From Paralimibaculum aggregatum (GTDB lineage Bacteria > Pseudomonadota > Alphaproteobacteria > Rhodobacterales > Rhodobacteraceae): a stretch of DNA of 64,000 nt. The stretch covers positions 18,416 to 82,415 of the forward strand of contig NZ_BSYI01000021.1 in the NCBI RefSeq assembly GCF_030270585.1. The letters run 5' to 3'. Position numbers and translations under genes: made by a program. Below, in pieces: positions 36,727-48,397 of this stretch. The notes beneath the pieces were generated by a model. The model saw only the letters and a program-made list of their open reading frames with translations. It did not search any database and had not been told where the DNA came from. The first letter of the stretch is position 1. Each line of letters starts with the position of its first letter.

Positions 36727-37404
36727 ATGACCGAGATCGCGATCCAGCAGGCCTGGCCCTCGACGCTGTTCCTCTGCGACTGGCCGGAGCAGGCCAGCCG
36801 TGCCCCCGCCATCGAGACGGCCCTGCGCGCCGAGGCGGCGGGCTTCGACCGGCCGGTGGCGAGCGGGGTCGCGACCTCGGCCAAGCCGGCGCAGGGGCTG
36901 GTGGAGAGCCGGCTCGATCTCTTCGACACCTGCGGCGACGCGGATCTCGGCGCGCTGGTCGACTGGTTCGGCAACTGCATCCGGCACTGCGTGGCGCAGG
37001 TCAATGGCGGGCGCGTGGCGCCGGACCGGATCGAGGTGGAGTTCTGCGAGAGCTGGTTCCACATCACCAATGACGGTGGCTTCCACGACGCCCATGTGCA
37101 CGGCAACTGCTCCTGGTGCGGGATTTTCTACCTCGCCGCCGGCGACCCCGACCCGGTGCCGGCGGGCGGCGCGGCCTCGGCGGGCAACGGCATCAACCGG
37201 TTCTACTCGCCGATCCCCGGCGGCGGCTCGGTGCGCGATTTCGGCAATGCCTATCTCGGGCGCAGCTATCTCGACGTGCAGCCCCATGCCGGGCGACTGG
37301 TGCTGTTTCCCTCGTTCCTGCTGCACAGCGCCCTGCCCTATCGCGGCGCGACCGACCGGGTGATCCTCTCCTTCAACAGCCGCAGCCACCTGGCGCCGGC
37401 CTGA
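36727..37404 (+). CDS. Putative 2-oxoglutarate/Fe(II)-dependent oxygenase (TIGR02466 type)
   Basis: This 225-residue cupin-like oxygenase has an iron-binding histidine pair region 'GGFHDAHVHGNCSWCGIFYL' (about 119-138), a distal His in 'FPSFLLHSALPYRG' and the 2OG-binding Arg in 'DRVILSFN'. It matches the uncharacterised family often annotated as putative 2OG-Fe(II) oxygenase; the substrate is unknown, and some relatives occur in phages. It begins 16 bases after fabI and is probably co-transcribed. Confidence 0.78.
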   Translation: MTEIAIQQAWPSTLFLCDWPEQASRAPAIETALRAEAAGFDRPVASGVATSAKPAQGLVESRLDLFDTCGDADLGALVDWFGNCIRHCVAQVNGGRVAPDRIEVEFCESWFHITNDGGFHDAHVHGNCSWCGIFYLAAGDPDPVPAGGAASAGNGINRFYSPIPGGGSVRDFGNAYLGRSYLDVQPHAGRLVLFPSFLLHSALPYRGATDRVILSFNSRSHLAPA

Positions 37405-37567
37405 GGCGCGGCGCACCGCGCCGCATCCGGCATCCCGGCAGCACCGGCCCGAGGAGGCGCCGGCCCGAGGGGGCGCCGCGCCGGGCCGCCCGCCACTGGC
37501 AACGTCATGCCCGCGGCGCGGTGGCGGCCGCCGGCGCCCGTGGCGGCGGCCCGGGTTGCGGCCGGGC

Positions 37568-38497
37568 TCAGTCGAGCCAGACCGGGTTTGACCAGGCGCG
37601 CCGGCCGACGCTGTCCATCGCCACCACGCGGAACCAGCCGCCGGCGCGGAACGGCGCGAGCGGCAGCTCGGCCACGGTGAGCGCGCGGCCATGCACCACC
37701 CTGGAAGCGGAGTGCTGCCCGACCGCCATCAGATGCGCGACCGGGCTCGAGGCGACGCGGATGCTGTCGCCCTCGACCGCGACCTCGCGCAGCTCCGGCC
37801 CCTGCGAGGAGTAGTAGGCGCCGGCCTTCAGCGCCTCGAGCAGCGCCTCGGGCTCGTTCGCCTCGGCCTTGACCATGACCCAGCCGCCGAAATGGTCGGG
37901 GTCGAGCCCGCGGAAATGCGCATCGTCGCTGGCGCAGCCGGAGAGCCGCCGGCCATCGGCGAGCAGAAGATCGAGGATCGCCGTGCCGTCGCCGCGGTCG
38001 CACTCGACCTGGCAGCCGTGGTTGTAGATCTCCACCGCATGGGCGGCCTCGATGGCGCGCGCATCGGCGAGGGTCAGCCCGTACCACTGCGGATGCGCGA
38101 TGGCGACGAAGGCCCCGGCCGCGCGCGCGCGGGCCGCCAGATCGGCGCCGCTCTCCTGGCCCGCGACCGCCCTGAAGCCCGGCGCCTCGGGCGGCGCGAA
38201 ATCCGCCGGCAGGCCGACCGCGAGGATGTGCCAGAGCTCGCCATTGCCCAGCGCGCCGGAGTGGATCTCGGCGCCCGCCAGGGTGGTGAAGCGGTTGGTG
38301 CGGAAATCCCGCGTGTCGGTGATCGGATAGTCGAAGGTGCCGAGGAAATGGTCCGAGAGGCAGAGGAAGTCGTAGCCCTCGGCGGCATAGCGGCGGCAGA
38401 CCTCCGCCGGCTCGAGCCCGCCATCGGAACGGGTGGAATGGGTGTGGAGATTGCCGCGGAAGAAATTTCCGGGCGAGGCGAAGGCGAGCTGCTGCAT
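37568..38497 (-). CDS. PHP-domain metal-dependent hydrolase
   Basis: This 309-residue protein has PHP motif 1 'GNLHTHSTRSDG' (about 15-26), motif 2 'FLCLSDH' near 44, 'AGAEIHSG' near 74, 'AIAHPQWYG' near 153 and 'SDDAHFRG' near 210, a full set of metal-binding His/Asp residues. PHP proteins hydrolyse phosphoesters; this sub-type, with a beta-rich C-terminal tail ('RAWSNPVWLD'), has no defined substrate. No signal peptide. Divergent from xth across 119 bases. Confidence 0.84.
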   Translation of the reverse strand: MQQLAFASPGNFFRGNLHTHSTRSDGGLEPAEVCRRYAAEGYDFLCLSDHFLGTFDYPITDTRDFRTNRFTTLAGAEIHSGALGNGELWHILAVGLPADFAPPEAPGFRAVAGQESGADLAARARAAGAFVAIAHPQWYGLTLADARAIEAAHAVEIYNHGCQVECDRGDGTAILDLLLADGRRLSGCASDDAHFRGLDPDHFGGWVMVKAEANEPEALLEALKAGAYYSSQGPELREVAVEGDSIRVASSPVAHLMAVGQHSASRVVHGRALTVAELPLAPFRAGGWFRVVAMDSVGRRAWSNPVWLD

Positions 38498-38581
38498 CGG
38501 GTCCCCCCATGAATCGATCTGCGCCGGTTACCTAATGGAAGCGCCCGCGTCTATCGCAACATGATGACAGTGCGCGGCAGC

Positions 38582-38610
38582 TTGACAGCACCCCGGTGCG
38601 TCGGGACTGT
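38582..38610 (+). promoter_or_regulatory. Promoter of exonuclease III gene (leaderless transcript predicted)
   Basis: A perfect -35 TTGACA (38582-38587), a 17-base spacer and GACTGT (38605-38610) put the start at about the A of ATG 38617. No ribosome-binding site is visible. Confidence 0.5.
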
Positions 38611-38616
38611 GCGGCC

Positions 38617-39399
38617 ATGCGCATCGCCACTTTCAACATCAACGGCATCAAGGCCCGGCTCGGCCAGCTCGCCGACTGGCTCGCGGAGACCGCCCCCGAC
38701 GTGGCGGTGCTGCAGGAGTTGAAGTCGATGGATGCCAACGTGCCGCGCGAGCCCATCGAGGCGCTCGGCTACCATGTCGAGACCCACGGGCAGAAGAGCT
38801 TCAACGGCGTCGCGATCCTCTCCAAGCGGCCGCTGGAGGACGTCGTCCGCGGCCTTCCCGGCGACGAGGCGGACGAGCAGGCCCGCTGGATCGAGGCGAC
38901 CGTCAGCGGCGAGCACGGCGCGGTGCGGGTGGTCGGGCTCTACCTGCCCAACGGCAACCCGGTGCCGGGGCCGAAATACGACTACAAGCTGGCCTGGATG
39001 GCGCGGCTCGAGGCGCGGGCGGCAGAGCTGCTGGCCGAGGAGATGCCGCTGGTGCTGGGGGGCGACTACAACGTGATCCCCGAGCCGCGCGACGCCGCGC
39101 GCCCGGAGGCCTGGGCGGAGGATGCGCTGTTCCTGCCCGAGAGCCGGGCGGCCTGGCGGCGGGTGGTCAATCTCGGCTTCCACGACGCCACCCGCGAGGT
39201 CACGCAGGAGGACGGGCGCTATACCTTCTGGGACTATCAGCGCGGCTCCTGGCAGAAGGACGACGGCATCCGCATCGACCATCTGCTGCTGAGCCCGCAG
39301 GCCGCCGACCGCATGACCGCCGCGGGGATCGACCGCGAGATGCGCGGCCGGGAGAAACCCTCGGATCACGTGCCGGTCTGGGTCGAGCTGGAGATCTGA
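38617..39399 (+). CDS. xth: Exodeoxyribonuclease III
   Basis: The 260-residue AP endonuclease/3'-5' exonuclease of the EEP fold has 'FNINGIKAR' at the N-terminus, metal-binding Glu in 'LQELKS', catalytic Asp/Asn in 'YLPNGNP' and 'LGGDYNVIP', and the C-terminal 'RIDHLLLS' and 'KPSDHVPVW' motifs. It repairs abasic sites and blocked 3' ends. The start coincides with the predicted transcription start, implying a leaderless mRNA. Confidence 0.94.
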   Translation: MRIATFNINGIKARLGQLADWLAETAPDVAVLQELKSMDANVPREPIEALGYHVETHGQKSFNGVAILSKRPLEDVVRGLPGDEADEQARWIEATVSGEHGAVRVVGLYLPNGNPVPGPKYDYKLAWMARLEARAAELLAEEMPLVLGGDYNVIPEPRDAARPEAWAEDALFLPESRAAWRRVVNLGFHDATREVTQEDGRYTFWDYQRGSWQKDDGIRIDHLLLSPQAADRMTAAGIDREMRGREKPSDHVPVWVELEI

Positions 39400-39442
39400 G
39401 GGGGGGGGCGCCCGAGCCGCGCGAGCCGCGCTCGGCCCGGTT

Positions 39443-40468
39443 TCAGCCCTGTCCGGGCCGTGCCGGTGCCACCGGGGAGCGCCGCGGCGCCCGCGGCGAG
39501 CCGGCATCCGCCTCTGGCGGTGCGCTCGCCACCCCCGGGCCGCGGCGCTTCGGCGCGGGGGCCTGCTCCGGCGCACCGGGGCCGGCCGGGCCGTAATCCG
39601 ACACCGGCGCCCCCGCCTCCTCCGCCGCCGCGAGGATCACCGGGTCGATCTCCGCCGGCGCCACGGCATCCTGCGCCCGCTCGGAGGCCGGCCCCTCGCC
39701 GGCCGGCCCCACCTCGGGATCGGCAGCGGCGAGCAGGGTGTCGACCACCGTCAGCGGGTTGGCATTGTCGTGCTTGATCCGGCTGACCTGCGCGCGCAGC
39801 ACCGCATGCATCTCCTCCGGGTCCAGCGGCCGGTCGCGGAAGCCCGACACGGTGACCAGCACCAGCTTGCCGCGGATATCCATGAAGCCCCGCCAGAATT
39901 CCGGCGAGAGCAGCGCCAGACCGCCCTCATGGGTGTCGTGCACATGCACGAAGAGCGCGCCATCGGCCTCGATCACGTCGACGATCTCGACCGTATCGCC
40001 GGAGCCGTTGCGCCCGAGCAGCGCCAGCCCCTTCTCGCCGGTGAGGAAGTTGCGCAGCTGGAGCATCGCGGTGCCGGTGCCGGCGCCGCCCGCCGGATCG
40101 CCGGAGATCGCCACCGTCACGAGCCCCGGAAAGGCCGGCGGCACCTCCACCCGGTCGGCCCCCGGCGCGGCGGCCGCGGCGGTCTCGGTCACGCAATCCG
40201 CCACCACCGCGAAGACGCCGGTCTCCGAGGCGCTGAAGGTGCCGCTGGTCAGGCAGAGCCCCTCGACCGGCTCGATGGCGATCAGCGCGTCGCCGGCGCG
40301 GACGATCGCCCGCTGCGGCCCGGTCTCGACGAAGCGGTAGGGCACCCGCGTCCGCTCGAGCTCGTCATCGCGGTCGCTGAGGCCGCGCTCGAGCTGCAGG
40401 CAGCCCGAGAGCAGCATCGCCGCCAGGAGGGCGGACGGCATGGCCGGAGGGCATGTGCGAAACGCCAA
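39443..40468 (-). CDS. Putative lipoprotein, unknown function
   Basis: This 341-residue protein has a lipobox 'LLSGC' (Cys23 from the TTG start), so it should be lipid-anchored. The middle is a beta-rich domain ('GKLVLVTVSGFRDRP', 'HVHDTHEGGLALLSPEF') and the last ~80 residues are Pro/Ala-rich and probably disordered. TTG 40468 is preferred because it gives the basic n-region 'MAFR' and has TGAGG nine bases upstream; ATG 40441 would leave a very short uncharged signal. It follows ilvD by 20 bases on the same strand. No family recognised. Confidence 0.68.
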   Translation of the reverse strand: MAFRTCPPAMPSALLAAMLLSGCLQLERGLSDRDDELERTRVPYRFVETGPQRAIVRAGDALIAIEPVEGLCLTSGTFSASETGVFAVVADCVTETAAAAAPGADRVEVPPAFPGLVTVAISGDPAGGAGTGTAMLQLRNFLTGEKGLALLGRNGSGDTVEIVDVIEADGALFVHVHDTHEGGLALLSPEFWRGFMDIRGKLVLVTVSGFRDRPLDPEEMHAVLRAQVSRIKHDNANPLTVVDTLLAAADPEVGPAGEGPASERAQDAVAPAEIDPVILAAAEEAGAPVSDYGPAGPGAPEQAPAPKRRGPGVASAPPEADAGSPRAPRRSPVAPARPGQG

Positions 40469-40488
40469 AACCCCGGCCTCAGCCCGAC

Positions 40489-42246
40489 TCAGATATCGGC
40501 ATAGACATGGCGCTCGCCCGCCTGGCCCGGATGCGTCACCGCGCCGTCGCAGGTGCGGCCGACGAGCTGGGCATATTTCCAGAGCGCACCGGCACCATAC
40601 TGGGTCTCGCGCGGGCCCGGCCAGTCCTTGGCGCGGGCCTTCAGCTCCTTGGCGGTGAGCTTCACCTTGATCGTGCCCTTCCTGGCATCGATCTGGATGA
40701 TGTCGCCGTTCTGCAGCAGCCCGATCGGCCCGCCGGCCGCCGCCTCCGGCCCGACATGGCCGATGCAGAAGCCCCGGGTCGCGCCGGAGAACCGCCCGTC
40801 GGTGATCAGCGCCACCTTGGAGCCCATGCCCTGGCCCGAGATCGCCGCCGTGGTGGCAAGCATCTCGCGCATCCCCGGGCCGCCCCGCGGCCCCTCGTTG
40901 CGGATCACCAGCACCTCGCCGGCCTCATAGTCGCGCGCCTGCACGGCGGCGAAGGCCTCCTCCTCCGATTCGAAGACCCGCGCCGGCCCCTCGAACTTCA
41001 GCTTCTTCAGCCCGGCCACCTTCACGATGGCGCCCTCGGGCGCGAGGTTGCCCTTGAGGCCCACGACACCGCCGGTGGCCGAGAGCGGCTTGTCGACCGG
41101 GTGGATGATCCGCCCGTCCGCCTCGCCGGCGATGTCGGCCAGCGATTCGCCGAGGGTGCGGCCATCGGCGGTGACGCAGTCCTCGTGCAGGTAGCCGCCG
41201 CGGGCGAGCTCCTTCATCACCACCGCGATGCCGCCGACCTCCCAGAGATCCTTGGCGACATAGCGCCCGCCCGGCTTCAGATCGACGAAATAGGGCGTCT
41301 CCTTGAAGATCTCGCAGACATCCTCGAGGCCGAACTCGATCCCCGCCTCGTGGGCGATCGCCGGCAGGTGCAGGCCGGCATTGGTGCTGCCGCCGGTGCA
41401 GGCGACGACGCGGGCCGCGTTCTCGAGGCTCTTGCGGGTCACCACGTCGCGCGCCCGGATGCCCCGGGCGAGCAGGTTCATCACCGCGCGCCCGCTGGCC
41501 TCGGCGAAGGAGTCGCGGCTCTCGTAGGGCGCCGGCGCGCCGGCCGAGTTCATCAGCGCCAGCCCGATCGCCTCGGAGACGCAGGCCATGGTGTTGGCGG
41601 TGAACTGCCCGCCGCAGGCCCCCGCCGAGGGGCAGGCGACGCGCTCGAGCACCGCCAGCGCCTCGTCCGAGAGCGAGCCGGCCTGGTTCCGCCCCACCGC
41701 CTCGAACATGTCCTGCACGGTGAGATCGCGGTTGCGGAAATCCTCCGGCACGCTGTCGCCATGCGGCGCCCGCCCCGGCAGGATCGACCCGCCATAGAGG
41801 AAGACCGAGGGCACGTTGAGCCGCACCATGGCCATCATCATGCCCGGCAGGCTCTTGTCGCAGCCGGCGAGGCCGACCAGCGCGTCATAGGCGTGGCCGC
41901 GCATGGTGAGCTCCACCGTGTCGGCGATGGCCTCGCGGCTGACCAGCGAGGAGCGCATGCCCTCATGGCCCATGGCGATGCCGTCGGTCACCGTGATGGT
42001 GGTGAACTCGCGCGGCGTGCCGGCGGCTTCCTTGACACCGAGCTTCACCGCCTGGGCCTGGCGGCTCAGGGCGATGTTGCAGGGCGCGGCCTCGTTCCAG
42101 CAGGTCGCGACGCCGACGAAGGGGCGATGGATCTCCGCATCCGTCAGCCCCATGGCGTAGTAGTAGGACCGATGCGGCGCCCGCGCGGGGCCCTCGGTCA
42201 CGTGGCGGCTCGGCAGCCTCGATTTGTCGAAGGTCTTGGCGTCCAT
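40489..42246 (-). CDS. ilvD: Dihydroxy-acid dehydratase
   Basis: This 585-residue Fe-S dehydratase works in branched-chain amino acid synthesis. Cluster and metal ligands are visible in '[13 protein letters not shown]', '[13 protein letters not shown]' and '[16 protein letters not shown]'; '[14 protein letters not shown]' and '[12 protein letters not shown]' are typical. It converts 2,3-dihydroxy-isovalerate (and the methylvalerate) to 2-keto acids. The GGGGGAG site lies six bases from ATG 42246 but touches ATG 42252, so 42246 is chosen. It depends on the Fe-S machinery encoded upstream. Confidence 0.96.
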   Translation of the reverse strand: MDAKTFDKSRLPSRHVTEGPARAPHRSYYYAMGLTDAEIHRPFVGVATCWNEAAPCNIALSRQAQAVKLGVKEAAGTPREFTTITVTDGIAMGHEGMRSSLVSREAIADTVELTMRGHAYDALVGLAGCDKSLPGMMMAMVRLNVPSVFLYGGSILPGRAPHGDSVPEDFRNRDLTVQDMFEAVGRNQAGSLSDEALAVLERVACPSAGACGGQFTANTMACVSEAIGLALMNSAGAPAPYESRDSFAEASGRAVMNLLARGIRARDVVTRKSLENAARVVACTGGSTNAGLHLPAIAHEAGIEFGLEDVCEIFKETPYFVDLKPGGRYVAKDLWEVGGIAVVMKELARGGYLHEDCVTADGRTLGESLADIAGEADGRIIHPVDKPLSATGGVVGLKGNLAPEGAIVKVAGLKKLKFEGPARVFESEEEAFAAVQARDYEAGEVLVIRNEGPRGGPGMREMLATTAAISGQGMGSKVALITDGRFSGATRGFCIGHVGPEAAAGGPIGLLQNGDIIQIDARKGTIKVKLTAKELKARAKDWPGPRETQYGAGALWKYAQLVGRTCDGAVTHPGQAGERHVYADI

Positions 42247-42252
42247 CCCCAT

Positions 42253-42751
42253 CTCCCCCGCTTTGTTTTTGTCGGACGATTCACATCCGCGGGAGCCTAG
42301 TCCCTCCGCCGGGCCGATGCCAGTGGCTCCGGTGGCGGCGCGCCGCCCTGCCTGAGCCTCCCGGAAAGACCATGAATTTCAACCATAAGGAGAGTTTTTC
42401 AGTTTTGGAATTCGATTCCATTATATCGTTAACCATTTAGTAACCATTTTCGGTTACTGGGAACAGTTTTCGTTAGTACGCGAATGAACTAAACGAAACT
42501 TGAAGTAATTTAGTCTCGAATGAAGGTTCGACTTTTGCTACAACCTAGGTGTGTGGAGGCTACGGTTGATTCTCGTGGCTTCCGGTGGGTGGTTGTGGTT
42601 TCCAGTTCGAGACCGTCGTTCTACGCGCGCATCCATAGGTTGCCGGGGCGCGCGGGATCGGGACCGCCCGTGTGGAAGATGCGCCGCCGTCTGGCGGTGC
42701 CTGACGAGGTGGCCGCCGACGATGCCGCGGCCGGGTGAGGGAGATTGATCG
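42253..42751. other. Large intergenic region with AT-rich regulatory core
   Basis: This 499-bp gap between ilvD and the second VPLPA-CTERM gene falls to well below average GC from about 42365 to 42550. It contains a CtrA-like site at 42429-42444, two copies of TAACCATTT 11 bp apart, and GTAACC/GGTTAC as an inverted pair (42440-42457). The frames at 42520-42748 start in this leader but have no protein-like features. Confidence 0.65.
42429..42457. promoter_or_regulatory. CtrA-like box cluster upstream of the second VPLPA-CTERM gene
   Basis: TTAA (42429-42432), 7 bases, GTAAC (42440-42444): one mismatch from TTAA-N7-TTAAC. It includes the CtrA octamer TTAACCAT and a second offset copy of TAACCATTT one helical turn later, then an inverted GGTTA. 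This is the strongest of three such sites in the window. Confidence 0.5.
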
Positions 42752-43519
42752 ATGGGCCAGTTTGACCTGAAGAAGAACGCGATTCGCTGGGGCGCTGCCG
42801 CGGCCCTCACCTGCCTGCCGATGACCGCCTCCGGCGCCGTCATTGGCGAGAGCTTCGATTTCAGCGGCGAGATCCTCGGGCTCGACATCTCGGTGTTGCC
42901 GGTTATCGGCCTGCCGCTTCCCTCGCTCGATATCGACGCCACCGTGGGCGTCGGCGGCAGCGGTACCGCTACGGCGGGCGTCGACGACCCGGCCGATGCG
43001 GAGTTCGCCTTCGTGGCGGTCAGCGCGCCCCTGCTGGGCTTCCCGCTCGCCGAGGTCTCGCTTGGCGTGATCGGCGTCGACTGGATCGACGCCGACAGCT
43101 TCGACCTGGTCTTCGACCTCACGACGACCGTCTCGGCTCTTGGCCTCGACATCGCGAGCGTCTCCGTGACCGCGGTCGAGACGATCAACTGGACGATCAG
43201 CAATATCGGCGACGGCACCATGCCGATCGAGTCGATCGTGTTCAACGGGGCGGCGTCGAGCGCCCTGCTCACCGGCACTTCGCCCGACACGCTCGAAATC
43301 ACCGATGGCGGCTTCGGCCTCGACATTGCCTACAACAACCTGATCGCCGCCGGCGTCGGGATCGACATCTTCGACCAGCCGCAGCCGGTTCGCGCCCGCT
43401 TCGACATCACCACCGGCACGCTGGACAGCGACGTTCCCCTGCCGGCCGCCTTCTGGATGATGCTGGCCGGCGTCGGCGGTCTCGGCGCGCTCCGGGCGCG
43501 CCGCCGCGCCGCGGCCTGA
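42752..43519 (+). CDS. VPLPA-CTERM sorting-domain exported protein (second)
   Basis: The 255-residue product has a signal peptide (residues 1-28, ending near 'TASGA'), an acidic beta-rich body with very few charged-basic residues and low Cys, and C-terminal sorting signal 'VPLPAAFWMMLAGVGGLG' followed by 'RARRRAAA'. It shares the exosortase-type tail, but not the body, with the protein at 7656. Probably surface- or matrix-located. GGGAG lies upstream of ATG 42752. The long AT-rich leader suggests regulated expression. Confidence 0.83.
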   Translation: MGQFDLKKNAIRWGAAAALTCLPMTASGAVIGESFDFSGEILGLDISVLPVIGLPLPSLDIDATVGVGGSGTATAGVDDPADAEFAFVAVSAPLLGFPLAEVSLGVIGVDWIDADSFDLVFDLTTTVSALGLDIASVSVTAVETINWTISNIGDGTMPIESIVFNGAASSALLTGTSPDTLEITDGGFGLDIAYNNLIAAGVGIDIFDQPQPVRARFDITTGTLDSDVPLPAAFWMMLAGVGGLGALRARRRAAA

Positions 43520-43643
43520 ACCGCGCCACCCAAGCGCGCAGCGAGGGCCTCGAACACCGAGGCCCTCGCAATTCCGCCCCCGGATCGCTACCTTTGAGGG
43601 CAGAAGGGCGGCCGCCCGCCGCCCGCAAGGAAGGGAGGCAGAG

Positions 43644-43829
43644 ATGAGCAAGTCCAAGCTCGACCATGCCGAGCCCGGCGCCGAGGAAAGCCGGGTTCGC
43701 GAGTTCACCCGCATCGAGCGGGAAAACGCGCCGGACACGTCGGACCCGAAGATCATGGCCATGACCAAGGCGAAGAAGGCCATGCCGATGGACTTCTCCG
43801 AGGCAAAGACCGCGCGCGACACGGAATGA
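43644..43829 (+). CDS. Small charged hypothetical protein coupled to CPBP protease
   Basis: This 61-residue, highly charged soluble protein ('MSKSKLDHAEPGAEESRVRE...', later 'KAKKAMPMDFSEAKTARDTE') has an excellent GGGAGGC site upstream. Its stop overlaps the next start by four bases (ATGA), so it is translationally coupled to the membrane protease. Probably intrinsically disordered. No family recognised. Confidence 0.65.
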   Translation: MSKSKLDHAEPGAEESRVREFTRIERENAPDTSDPKIMAMTKAKKAMPMDFSEAKTARDTE

Positions 43830-44722
43830 CCCCAGTTGCCGCCCCGGCCGCAGACCCGGCCGGGGCGGCGTTTCGGCACTATCTCGACATGGCGGCGGGC
43901 CGTCCCGGATCGTGGCGGCCCGCCGTCGGCGTTCTGGCGGTGCTCGCGGGCTGGCTGATCGTCGGAACCGTGCTCTCGGCGGCGACGGGAGGGCTCGCGC
44001 TCCGCGGCGGCAGCCCCGCCGGCGTCGCGCTCCTTCTCGGCAGCTTCGGCGGCATCTGGCTCGGCCTGGCGGTGGCGCTCAGGGCGCTGCACGGGCGCGG
44101 GCTGGCGAGCCTCTGGGGCGGGGCGGCCGGGCGGCGCTGGCGCGGGCTTGCCCTCGGCGCCGGGATCGGCGCGGGGCTCCATGCGGCGACGGCGCTGCTG
44201 GCGCTGCCGCTGGCCGGCCTGCCCGGGCGGAGCGCGCTGGCGCTGGCCGACTGGGCGGCCTGGCTGCCGCTTCTGGCGCTTGGCGTGGCGTTGCAGGCGG
44301 GCGCCGAGGAGGCGGTCTTCCGGGGCTATCTGGTTCAGGAGATCGGCCGGCGGCTGCGCCATCCGCTGGCCTGGGCGGTGCTGCCCTCGGCGCTGTTCGG
44401 GGCGCTGCACTACGCGCCGCATCTGCCGGGCTGGAGCGCGCTCGCCTATGTCGCGGTGAGCTTCCTCTTCGGGCTCTCGGCGAGCCTGCTGGTCTGGCGT
44501 TTTGGCGGGCTGGCAGCGGCCTTCGGCCTGCATGCCGCAATCAATTTCCTGGGGCTCACGGTGGCCGGGCTCGACGGTGTCGCGGCCGGCGCGCAGCTCT
44601 GGCTCTATGACGCCGGACGGGCCGAGGCGCTGCTGGCGGCGGATCTCGTGGTCTCCGCCGCCCTGCTCGGGGGGCTCTGGTGGTGCCTCGGCCCTGCCGC
44701 TTCCCGCCGCGCGGCGGCGTGA
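43826..44722 (+). CDS. CPBP-family intramembrane metalloprotease
   Basis: The 298-residue protein has about eight hydrophobic segments and the three motifs of the CAAX protease/bacteriocin-processing family: 'EEAVFRGYL' (Glu161-162, Arg166), 'FGALHYAP' (His195) and 'GLHAAINF' (His near 239). These form the zinc site within the membrane (Rce1 clan). The substrate is unknown; related proteins mature lipids, peptides or prenylated proteins. The 61-residue upstream gene is an obvious candidate partner. Convergent with valS. Confidence 0.85.
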   Translation: MTPVAAPAADPAGAAFRHYLDMAAGRPGSWRPAVGVLAVLAGWLIVGTVLSAATGGLALRGGSPAGVALLLGSFGGIWLGLAVALRALHGRGLASLWGGAAGRRWRGLALGAGIGAGLHAATALLALPLAGLPGRSALALADWAAWLPLLALGVALQAGAEEAVFRGYLVQEIGRRLRHPLAWAVLPSALFGALHYAPHLPGWSALAYVAVSFLFGLSASLLVWRFGGLAAAFGLHAAINFLGLTVAGLDGVAAGAQLWLYDAGRAEALLAADLVVSAALLGGLWWCLGPAASRRAAA

Positions 44723-44752
44723 GGGCGGGCGCCGCGGCCCGCCCGGGCGGCG

Positions 44753-47560
<2,808 letters not shown>

Positions 47561-47687
47561 GGTGCTCGCCTGTGCGCTCGCTCTCGGTGGAGAGGGCGTC
47601 ATAGCCCGTGCGGCGCCGGCGGAAAAGTCCGCCGGGCAAAATTCCGCAGGGCGTGTGTGGGGGGCGCCGGCGGCCCGGCGCCCGGGA

Positions 47688-48323
47688 TCAGCCGCGCTCG
47701 GCGAGGAGGCGGGTGACCTCCGCCTGGATCAGCTTCTGCACGTTGCGGCTGATGTTCTTGCCGGTCTCGCCCATCAGCTCCTCGCGGACGACGCTGCGCA
47801 TCTCCTCCTGGCGTTCGCTGGCGGCGGCGGCCTCGGCATCGGCGCGGGCGGCCTCCTCGGTCTCGCGCAGCACCTCGAGCTCCTCGCGCACGATGCGGCG
47901 GATCATGTCCTCGAGCGCGGCCTCGTCGATCACCACCGCCTCGTCGTCATCGTCCTCGCCCAGCGAATAGGGCTCCGGCGCGTCCTCGGCCGGCACGGCT
48001 TCGGCGGCGCCGGGCATCGCCTCGGGCTGCGGCGCCGGCCCGCCGATGCGGGTCCGCTCGTCGCGCTCGGCGAGCTTGGTGAAATCGACGCGCATGTTCG
48101 GCGTGAGCGAGAGCGGGTCGGGCTCGCCGGCAGGGCTCTCGGGCGCCGCGGCCTGCGGCCTGCCCTCGGAGATCGGGGCGCCGAGGGTCATCGGCCCGCT
48201 GTCCTCTGCGGGATCGCGATCGGGCATGTCGTCGTATCCCTCTTTCTTCTCGCTGCCGATGATCCTGCGGATCGACGACAGCACGTCGTCCATGGATTTG
48301 CGATTGCCGCCGCTGCTGCTCAT
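47688..48323 (-). CDS. DUF2497 / PopZ-like polar organising protein
   Basis: The 211-residue acidic protein has the N-terminal motif '[16 protein letters not shown]' (about 10-25), characteristic of DUF2497/PopZ proteins. It is followed by a Pro/Glu/Asp-rich disordered linker (about 30-130, including a DDDDE run) and a helical C-terminal region ('[13 protein letters not shown]', '[21 protein letters not shown]'). In Caulobacter PopZ the N-terminal helix binds clients and the C-terminal helices self-assemble at the pole. The gene lies between tolC-like and valS, as it commonly does in alphaproteobacteria. Polar function is inferred. Confidence 0.78.
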   Translation of the reverse strand: MSSSGGNRKSMDDVLSSIRRIIGSEKKEGYDDMPDRDPAEDSGPMTLGAPISEGRPQAAAPESPAGEPDPLSLTPNMRVDFTKLAERDERTRIGGPAPQPEAMPGAAEAVPAEDAPEPYSLGEDDDDEAVVIDEAALEDMIRRIVREELEVLRETEEAARADAEAAAASERQEEMRSVVREELMGETGKNISRNVQKLIQAEVTRLLAERG

Positions 48324-48397
48324 GTTGTTGGCCTCATGTCTCGATCAACCGGGCTCGGACCGGAGCACGCGCCCATCCGGAGACACTATTTCACATC

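Noticed and set aside
42520..42748. Short plus-strand frames in the leader of the second VPLPA-CTERM gene (72 and 65 codons)
   Set aside because: The starts lie in the AT-rich regulatory part, no ribosome-binding site is present and the products have no protein-like pattern.
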